From Serratia liquefaciens (GTDB lineage Bacteria; Pseudomonadota; Gammaproteobacteria; Enterobacterales; Enterobacteriaceae), in contig JAAXZN010000003.1 of assembly GCA_012719855.1 (NCBI GenBank), forward strand, positions 1 to 64,000: a stretch of DNA of 64,000 nt, given 5' to 3'. The notes under the pieces were generated by a model. It was given only the letters and a program-made list of their open reading frames with translations, ran no database searches and was not told where the DNA came from. Below, piece by piece: positions 57,880 through 64,000 of the stretch. Position 1 is the stretch's first letter. Each line of letters opens with the position of its first letter. The translations under genes were made by a program, and so were the position numbers.

Positions 57880-58401
57880 TTACAACTGCGGTGGTACGTG
57901 ATACACCACGCAGTCGTATTTGGTGTTTTCCCGCCGGCCGACCACTACGCCGCCCAGGGATTCGGCGATGCGACGGCTGGGGACATTTTGTTCTGCCACC
58001 GGATAGACAAAGTGGCGTGGCCGGTAGCGCTCGCTGGCCCACACCGCCATGGCATGAACGATTTCGCGGCCGTAGCCGTTACCGTGCAGGCTCTCTTTTA
58101 CCCAGATACCCAGCTCCGGGGTAGTGTTGTGCAAGTCATGCAGGCCACCCATGCCGACAAACTCTTTGCTGTCGCGCAGGCGGGCGACGAAAATCAGCTC
58201 CTCACCTTCGCGGATCAGCGGCAGCCAGGTTTGCCAAACGTTGGCGAAGGCCTCCGGCGACTCTTCAGGCTCAAAATTCATAAAGCGCGTGAGTGTAGGG
58301 GTAATCGCCTGGTAAACATCGTCGGCATCTGCTGCGGTAAAGGGGGCAATCAACAACCGGTCGGTGTTCACGCGGCACTGAGAAAGGTCACTGTGGATCA
58401 T
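57880..58401 (-). CDS. GNAT-family N-acetyltransferase (RimJ/RimL type)
   Basis: 173-residue acetyl-CoA-dependent acetyltransferase. N-terminal TDRLLIAPFTAADADDVYQA and the acetyl-CoA loop LHGNGYGREIVHAM (motif A, Q/GxxGxG/A). Substrate unknown; it is not SpeG, although E. coli has speG near ynfB. The ATG at 58401 has GAGG 8 bases upstream; the longer frame to 58599 overlaps the exporter gene. Confidence 0.85.
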   Translation of the reverse strand: MIHSDLSQCRVNTDRLLIAPFTAADADDVYQAITPTLTRFMNFEPEESPEAFANVWQTWLPLIREGEELIFVARLRDSKEFVGMGGLHDLHNTTPELGIWVKESLHGNGYGREIVHAMAVWASERYRPRHFVYPVAEQNVPSRRIAESLGGVVVGRRENTKYDCVVYHVPPQL

Positions 58402-58498
58402 TATTATTACCTCGCTTTTCAGGCCAAAACGGCAAAAAATCCGCACCGGTGAAACGGGGCGGATCATCGATATTACGTTGATTGGCGTCAGATGCGAC

Positions 58499-59941
58499 TT
58501 ATTTCTGCAATCGCTGAGGCGAGAGCGGCAAAGGTTCGGCCGCCGGTTTTCGTTGACGGACTTCACTGCCGGCATTGGGATCCAGTGTAAAACTGTCAAT
58601 CACCGCCAGCAGCGCGATAACGCCGATGACCACAAACGCCAGTTGGAAATCGACCAATGGGATGCGCTCTGTGGGTTGCGGCATCAGCATTTCCGCCAGT
58701 CGCAGTGCCAGCGCGCCGATGGCAATACCCAGCCCGCTGCCCATTTGCTGCGACACATTAAACAACGTATTGGCGCCGTTCATCTGCGGCTGTGGCACTT
58801 CGGAAAACGCCAGCGTGTTGAGCGCGGTGAATTGCATGGAACGCGTCAGTCCACTTACGAACAGCAGCCCCAGAATCAGCCAGGTCGGCGTCTGCGGCGT
58901 CAGCAACGCGCAGGCGAAAATGGTGGCGGCATTCAGCAAACCATTCACCACCAGCGTAGTCCGGAAGCGAAAACGGTACAGCACTGCCGAGGTAAAAGGC
59001 TTCATCACCAGATTTCCGGCGAACACCGCCAGCACCAACAGCCCGGCATCGAAGGCGTTAAGGCCAAACCCAATCTGGAACAGCAGTGGCAGCAGGAAGG
59101 GCACGGCGCCGATGGCGATGCGGAACAGCGTTCCACCCCAAATGGTGACGGCGTAACTTTTTATCCGCATCGCCCACAGGTTGATTAAAGGGTGTGCCGT
59201 CCGCCTGGCATGGCGAACCGCCAGCGCACCCAGTGCCAGGCTGCCAAGAATGCACAGCGCTGGCACCAGCCAGGACAGCTGCGGGTGATTAATCAGATCC
59301 AAACCGAACATCAGGCCGAAGCAGGCAATGCCGGTGAGCACGAAGCCGAGAGCGTCAAAGGGAACGCCTTTCTGCGGCGCTTCCTGAGGGATCAGTCGCC
59401 AGGCCAGCCACAGCGCGGCGATGCCCAGCGGCACGTTCAGAATGAAAATCCAGTGCCACGAGGCATAAGTAGTAATAAATCCCCCGACCGGCGGGCCGAG
59501 GATCGGGGCCACCAGCCCCGGCCAGGTAATGGTGGCGATGGCTTTGATCAAATCGGGTTTGGCGGTATTGCGCAGCACCACCAGCCGCCCGACCGGCACC
59601 ATCAACGCACCGCCGAAGCCCTGCAGAATTCGGGCGGCAGTAAACGTCGGCAGGTTAACGCTGGCGGCACAGAGTACCGAGGCCAGGGTGAAAATCAGCA
59701 CTGCCGCCGCGAAGATATTGCGCGCGCCAAAGCGGTTGGCAATCCAGCCGCTGGCAGGAATAAAGACCGTCAGCGTCAGAATATAGGCCGAAATACCAAT
59801 GTTCATGTCCACCGGTCGCACGCCGAAAGCTGCCGCCATCTGCGGCATCGCGGTGACGATCACTGTCCCGTCGAGGTTTTCCATAAAAAAGGCGCCGGCC
59901 ACCAGCAGTGGCAGTGCACTGGCGCGTGAGAAGAAACTCAT
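58499..59941 (-). CDS. MFS exporter, DHA2 (MdtD/EmrB-like) family
   Basis: 480-residue, 14-TM-type transporter. FFMENLDGTVIVTAMPQMA (motif D1) and ILQGFGGALMVPVGRLVVLR are present, with motif C near WPGLVAPILGPPVGGFITT. It resembles MdtD and other multidrug exporters. The ATG at 59941 lacks a clear ribosome-binding site; a TTG at 60001 extends it by 20 residues. Immediately downstream of fecA and the same strand, but a hairpin separates them. Confidence 0.85.
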   Translation of the reverse strand: MSFFSRASALPLLVAGAFFMENLDGTVIVTAMPQMAAAFGVRPVDMNIGISAYILTLTVFIPASGWIANRFGARNIFAAAVLIFTLASVLCAASVNLPTFTAARILQGFGGALMVPVGRLVVLRNTAKPDLIKAIATITWPGLVAPILGPPVGGFITTYASWHWIFILNVPLGIAALWLAWRLIPQEAPQKGVPFDALGFVLTGIACFGLMFGLDLINHPQLSWLVPALCILGSLALGALAVRHARRTAHPLINLWAMRIKSYAVTIWGGTLFRIAIGAVPFLLPLLFQIGFGLNAFDAGLLVLAVFAGNLVMKPFTSAVLYRFRFRTTLVVNGLLNAATIFACALLTPQTPTWLILGLLFVSGLTRSMQFTALNTLAFSEVPQPQMNGANTLFNVSQQMGSGLGIAIGALALRLAEMLMPQPTERIPLVDFQLAFVVIGVIALLAVIDSFTLDPNAGSEVRQRKPAAEPLPLSPQRLQK

Positions 59942-60078
59942 GGCAAAGCACGCCGGGCGAAGCGCGGACAGGATACGGACATGACAGAAACCCCGTTTCA
60001 AAAATGTTAACGCCGGAAGAGTTTTTGAGGATAGCGCATTGCGCTGAGGTTAAAAAGAGGTTGAGCGGGTGATAATTA

Positions 60079-60101
60079 GCGGGCGCAGCGCTTGCGCCCG
60101 C
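60079..60101 (-). terminator. Terminator-like hairpin after fecA
   Basis: GCGGGCGCA-AGCGC-TGCGCCCGC (minus strand), 9-bp stem, 10 bases past the fecA stop. TAATTATC follows, without a T-run. Confidence 0.6.
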
Positions 60102-60110
60102 ACAGGGAAA

Positions 60111-62441
60111 TCAGAACTTCACCGAACCTTGCAGATACAGGGTTCGTGGCTGACCGATGTATAGCCCCTTGTTGTTATCGTCGTAAGCGCGGGTGAAATA
60201 TTCGTGGTTAAACAGGTTTTTAACCCCCAGGCCCAGATTCAGTCCGGCCATTTCCGGTCCAAAATCATAGGCGGCACGCAGGCCCCACAGCATATAGCCA
60301 GGAATGCGGCCGGTACTGCCGTCGGCGCTTTCCGCCACGGTATTGGCATTGTCGGCGAACTGGCTGGACTGGAATTCACTGTTGAGGTTAAACGTCCAAC
60401 TGCCCGGCGTGTAATCCAGTCCCAGCGTACCTTTATGCTTCGGCGAGAACGGCACCTGGTTGCCTTTGTAGGCGCCTTCCTCGCGGATGGTGGCGTCGAC
60501 ATAGGCATAGCTGGCGTAAACCGTCACGTCGTCCAGCTTGGGTGTCAACTGCGACAGATCGTAACGCAGGTTGCCTTCCAGCCCGGCGTGTCGCGTTTTG
60601 CCACGTGCGGTAACGCTGTCGGTGACCTGGTTTGAGTCATATTGATTGTTGAAGTTGATCAGGAACAGGCCAATCTCACCTTGCAGCGCATCGCCTTCGT
60701 AACGGGTTCCCAGTTCCCAGGTTCGCGCTTTTTCCGGTTCGATGTTGCCGCTGTCGACCGCTTTACCCATCTGGCTGTATTGCACCGTGCCGAACGAGCC
60801 TTCGGTATTGGCGTACAGGTTCCAGTATTCGTTCAGATGGTACATGACATTCAGCGCCGGCAGCGGGGCGTTGTAACTGACGTCGAGGCGGTTATTCTTG
60901 ATGTAGTTGTTCTGATAGGAAGAGATATGCTCATAGCGCATGCCCGGCGTGATGGTCCAGTCGCCGATATCTATGCGGTCGTCAATGTAAAAGGCGTGGG
61001 CGTCGGTGCCGGACTGAGTATCGCGATCGTAAGGGCTGCTGGTTGAAGGCAATACGCCGCTGCTGGCCTTGCTGTAGTAGCGTAACTCATGGGTCGATTC
61101 GCTGACGTAGCGATAACCTACGCCGACTTCATGTGCCGACTGGCCCCAGCGGAAGCTTTGGCTGTAGCGTGGCTCCACGCCGCGGACCCAATACTCGCGC
61201 GGCGAAAGCGTCAGGTTCTTGCCCTGATCGAGATAGCCGCTGCGCAGGGTATAGGTGTAGAAACTCTGCACGTCGAATTTGTGCTGCTGATCCGGCTGAT
61301 ATTGATAGCCAAAGTTGGCCAACTGGCGACGGCCCCAGAATTTGTCATAAGGACGCGTGGACTGGAAAGGATTGGCGTTGTAATCCGCCCGGCTTAATCC
61401 CCCCGGCATATCGGCCTGGCCTTCGTAATATTGCAATAAGCTATTAAAGGTGTGCACTTCGTTTGGCGCATAGCGGCTTTTCAACATCACGTCGTCGATT
61501 TTGGTCGAGCTGTGTTCGCGCCAGTCGCTGCCGCGGGTGCCGGAATAAAGCAACGCGCTGCCAAAGCCGTTGTCGGCGGTGCCACCGATCATCAGGTTGC
61601 CGGTGCCTTTAGGGTGATCCTGCCGGGAGGTCGGGCTAAGCTGGCCCTGCATGCCGGCTTCCATACCGAAGGTTTTCGGGATAGCCCTGGTGACAAAGTT
61701 CACTACGCCGCCGACGCTTTGCGGCCCATAACGTACGGCACCGCCGCCGCGGACCACATCTACCGCATCCATATTGCCGAGGGATACCGGTGCCAGCGAC
61801 AGCTGCGGTTGACCGTAAGGGGCGAAAGGCACCGGAATGCCGTCCATCAGCACCGTCGAACGGCTGGCCAGCCGTGGGTTTAAACCTCGAATGCCAAAAT
61901 TGAGTGCCATATCGTGGCTGCCGGTGCCGTTATTTTCCGGGGCAACCACGCCCGGCACGCGGTTCAGCGCTTCTCGCAAGGTGGTGGCACCGGTTTTGGC
62001 AAACTCCTCTCGGCGCACCACGTCGCGAGCGCCGGCGTGCTCGAACACGTCAATCTGGCGGCCTTCTGCCAGCCAGTCGCCGACCACGGTGATGTCTTGT
62101 TCTTGCTGCACTGTCGGCTGTCTGACCAGCGTAAAGCCATTCGCCCCCAACGCCTTGGCCTGTAAGCCGCTGCCCGCCAGCAGTGCGTTCAGCCCCTGAT
62201 TAACGTCGTAGTTGCCTTTCAGCCCTGGAGAACGCTTGCCGGCGGTCAAACTTCCGTCAACGGACAGTGCAATGCCGGCATGGGCGGCAAAGGCATTTAA
62301 CGCGCCATCCAGATCGCCTGCTGAGATCTGATAAGCGGTCGCGGTGACCGGTGTTGTCTGCGCTGCCATCAAGGGTGAAGCGAATGCCAGACCCACGGCG
62401 ACCGCCAGCGGTTGAAGCGGTTTTCCCCAAAAATTGTTCAT
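60111..62441 (-). CDS. fecA: Ferric citrate outer-membrane receptor FecA
   Basis: 776-residue TonB-dependent transducer. Signal peptide (ends LMA|AQ), N-terminal STN signalling domain about residues 38-90 ([20 protein letters not shown]) for contact with FecR, and TonB box-like DITVVGDWL at about 116. Plug domain contains [20 protein letters not shown], and the 22-strand barrel ends in a Phe (QGSVKF). Near-identical segments to E. coli FecA indicate ferric dicitrate as ligand. Directly downstream of fecR with a 110-base gap. Confidence 0.96.
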   Translation of the reverse strand: MNNFWGKPLQPLAVAVGLAFASPLMAAQTTPVTATAYQISAGDLDGALNAFAAHAGIALSVDGSLTAGKRSPGLKGNYDVNQGLNALLAGSGLQAKALGANGFTLVRQPTVQQEQDITVVGDWLAEGRQIDVFEHAGARDVVRREEFAKTGATTLREALNRVPGVVAPENNGTGSHDMALNFGIRGLNPRLASRSTVLMDGIPVPFAPYGQPQLSLAPVSLGNMDAVDVVRGGGAVRYGPQSVGGVVNFVTRAIPKTFGMEAGMQGQLSPTSRQDHPKGTGNLMIGGTADNGFGSALLYSGTRGSDWREHSSTKIDDVMLKSRYAPNEVHTFNSLLQYYEGQADMPGGLSRADYNANPFQSTRPYDKFWGRRQLANFGYQYQPDQQHKFDVQSFYTYTLRSGYLDQGKNLTLSPREYWVRGVEPRYSQSFRWGQSAHEVGVGYRYVSESTHELRYYSKASSGVLPSTSSPYDRDTQSGTDAHAFYIDDRIDIGDWTITPGMRYEHISSYQNNYIKNNRLDVSYNAPLPALNVMYHLNEYWNLYANTEGSFGTVQYSQMGKAVDSGNIEPEKARTWELGTRYEGDALQGEIGLFLINFNNQYDSNQVTDSVTARGKTRHAGLEGNLRYDLSQLTPKLDDVTVYASYAYVDATIREEGAYKGNQVPFSPKHKGTLGLDYTPGSWTFNLNSEFQSSQFADNANTVAESADGSTGRIPGYMLWGLRAAYDFGPEMAGLNLGLGVKNLFNHEYFTRAYDDNNKGLYIGQPRTLYLQGSVKF

Positions 62442-62551
62442 ACCTTCTCCTGATTATTCTATTTTTTGCTGCAGTGTTTTAACTGGAGTCGAATGAAAAC
62501 GGAAAAGGGACAATCAAGAATGCGATTTTTTATCATTTTCATTTAAATAAA

Positions 62552-63508
62552 TCAGGCGGGGACCACTTTTAACCAATAACGGGTAAAACTTTGCAGCCGG
62601 ATCGGCAGAGTTTGGCTGAGCAACAGGAGTGCGCGATCGGGCTCCCGCAGTGGGAAACTGCCGCTAACGCGCAACCCGGCGATGGCCGGATCGCATTCCA
62701 AACGGCCGTGACGGTAACGCGCCAGTTCGGCAAGCACCTGATCCAGCCGCCATTGGCTGACGCTCAGCACGCCGCCGGTCCAGCTGCCGCCGTTGCCGGC
62801 TGCCTGTCGTTGGCCGAATGCCACGTCGCTGAAGCTGATTTGTTCTCCGGCGTTAATCCGCCGTTTTTCCTGAGGGAACTGAGCCAGTTGGGCTTCCACG
62901 GCATGTTCAAGCACCGTCAGTTGCGTTTGACCGTCGTTTTCTCGCACCAGAAAATGGGTGCCGAGCGCGCGCATGGCACCTTGTCGGCTTTCGACCCAAA
63001 ACGGCCGGTCGTCGCGACCGGTAATCAAACTGATTTCTCCGCTGTGCAGCAGGATCAGCCGTTTTTCGGCGCTGTAGCGAACATCGACTGCGCTGGCGGT
63101 ATTGAGGACCAACTGGCTGCCGTCGCTGAGGACGATGGGTTTTATTTCACCGGTGGCGGTGCGGTAGTCGGCGCGCAACTCGCGGCCCAACGGGGACTGA
63201 TAGCCCAACCAACTGCCGCCGACGCCCAGCAACAGCAACAGACTTTTCAGCAGGGTGCGGCGATCCAGCGTCGACTGACGGCCGGCCTGATCGAGCGTGC
63301 GGTAGCTGAATTTGCCCGGTACGCCCTGCAGCTGGCTTTGCAGCGCTTCAACGCGTTGCCAGGCCCAGCGGTGATCATCGTTTTGTTGATGCCAGGCCTG
63401 CCACTGTTGTTGCTGACGCTCGGTGACGTTTTCATCGCACAGCAGGGCAAACCATTGGGCGGCCATTTTCAGCGCCTGGCGCTGTTCGGGGGTAAGGGTG
63501 TGACTCAT
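62552..63508 (-). CDS. fecR: Ferric citrate anti-sigma/signal transducer FecR
   Basis: 318-residue inner-membrane protein. The N-terminal cytoplasmic part binds FecI (QWFALLCDENVTERQQQQWQ), a TM segment is near residues 88-103 (LLKSLLLLLGVGGSWLG) and the periplasmic FecR domain follows (RALGTHFLVRE). In E. coli FecR conveys the FecA-citrate signal to FecI. Its start overlaps the fecI stop by one base. Confidence 0.96.
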   Translation of the reverse strand: MSHTLTPEQRQALKMAAQWFALLCDENVTERQQQQWQAWHQQNDDHRWAWQRVEALQSQLQGVPGKFSYRTLDQAGRQSTLDRRTLLKSLLLLLGVGGSWLGYQSPLGRELRADYRTATGEIKPIVLSDGSQLVLNTASAVDVRYSAEKRLILLHSGEISLITGRDDRPFWVESRQGAMRALGTHFLVRENDGQTQLTVLEHAVEAQLAQFPQEKRRINAGEQISFSDVAFGQRQAAGNGGSWTGGVLSVSQWRLDQVLAELARYRHGRLECDPAIAGLRVSGSFPLREPDRALLLLSQTLPIRLQSFTRYWLKVVPA

Positions 63509-64000
63509 TACGGGTATTCGGTTTCCAGACTGAACAACAGGCAGTGCTCGGCGGCTTTGGCCATGTATTTTTTTACCGAACTGACCGAGACGCCGAGGCG
63601 CAGTGCGATCTCGGCATAACCCAGCCCTTCGAGCTGCGACAGCAAAAAGGCCTGTTTGATCTTCGGCCCCAGCCCGTCGAGCATGCTGTCGATGTGTTGC
63701 AGACTTTCAAGCAGGCTGTGACGCTGTTCGGGTGAGGGTGCCAGTGCCTCCGGCATCAGCGCCAGCATATCCAGATAAGCGCGTTCCAGCGTTTTACGGC
63801 GGAAGAAATCGACCATCACCCGTTTGGCGAGGGTGACCAGAAAATCTTTGGGTTCGCGGATAGTGGCGGCGGAGTCGTTCTTCATGACACGCATGAACGT
63901 GTCCTGCGCCAGATCGTCGGCGTCAAAAGCGCAACCGAGTCGACGTTGCAGCCAGCCCCGCAGCCAACCGTGGTGGGTTGCGTAGAGGCGTGTAAGCGCA
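63508..64000 (-). CDS. fecI: ECF sigma factor FecI (5' end beyond the window)
   Basis: Extracytoplasmic-function sigma-70 factor directing fecA transcription. The visible part begins inside region 2 (GWLRGWLQRRLGCAFDADDL then AQDTFMRVM) and runs to the end through region 4 (LSQLEGLGYAEIALRLGVSV then SSVKKYMAKAAEHCL). About 164 codons are visible, so only roughly 10 N-terminal residues are missing. Confidence 0.95.
   Translation of the reverse strand, partial: ALTRLYATHHGWLRGWLQRRLGCAFDADDLAQDTFMRVMKNDSAATIREPKDFLVTLAKRVMVDFFRRKTLERAYLDMLALMPEALAPSPEQRHSLLESLQHIDSMLDGLGPKIKQAFLLSQLEGLGYAEIALRLGVSVSSVKKYMAKAAEHCLLFSLETEYP

Noticed and set aside
57880-58401. speG (spermidine acetyltransferase), expected near ynfB
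   Set aside because: The GNAT protein here lacks SpeG's typical N-terminus and polyamine-site residues and resembles RimJ/RimL-type enzymes.
1-64000. CRISPR arrays, tRNA or rRNA genes, prophage
   Set aside because: No regularly spaced repeats, no cloverleaf-type sequences and no phage structural genes were seen.

Overview
The window looks like part of a Serratia (or close Yersiniaceae/Enterobacterales relative) chromosome, inside the replication-terminus region. The evidence is that nearly all backbone genes are close orthologues of E. coli genes (rsx, nth, dtpA, malIXY, add, ydgJ, manA, ydgA, fumC, tus, mlc, ynfK, clcB, ynfABD, ynfLM) in nearly the E. coli order, the DNA is moderately GC-rich, an inducible-type ampR-ampC pair is present, and a tus gene has a Ter site directly upstream. 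The genus is inferred, not demonstrated.

Layout, left to right. 1-141: probable right end of an IS200/IS605-type element. 171-10628: dtpA, nth and the rsx (SoxR-reducing/Rnf-like) electron-transport genes plus ydgK, all on the minus strand. The rsx operon is split between rsxC and rsxD by an oppositely oriented Rob/SoxS-like regulator gene. 10788-18977: L-arabinose module, araBA (minus) divergent from araFGH-araC (plus), with no araD. 19059-22198: ydgJ, a YfeH-like symporter and add. 22376-28410: an uncharacterised PTS operon (EIIA, EIIB, EIIC, class II aldolase, PFK-like kinase, P-loop kinase, small helical protein) with a DeoR-type regulator. 28511-29472: nudK-like Nudix hydrolase and a DUF4406 protein. 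29517-33604: malY-malX and divergent malI with two palindromic operators.

33585-40394 is a variable block: ampR/ampC, an MFS pump with its TetR regulator and matching operator-like sites, a LysR regulator next to a beta-lactamase-like hydrolase, and the remnant of a DMT transporter. 40438-47932: ydgA, manA, a small Val/Pro-rich exported protein, fumC, a WYL regulator, a VOC protein, tus and Ter. 48081-53890: ynfM/ynfL, mlc, bioD2 and clcB. 54165-60000: two DHA2-type MFS exporters, ynfD, ynfB, ynfA, ydfG and a GNAT acetyltransferase. 60111-64000: fecA, fecR and the truncated fecI (ferric citrate signalling and uptake) without fecBCDE next to fecA.

The pattern is a conserved enterobacterial backbone into which sugar-uptake, efflux and resistance modules are inserted at gene junctions. 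Several modules carry visible local control: MalI palindromes, an Mlc-like site, TetR-type paired sites, AraC half-sites and DeoR-type direct repeats. The most unusual items are the Rob-like gene inside the rsx operon and the PTS/aldolase/divergent-PFK operon.
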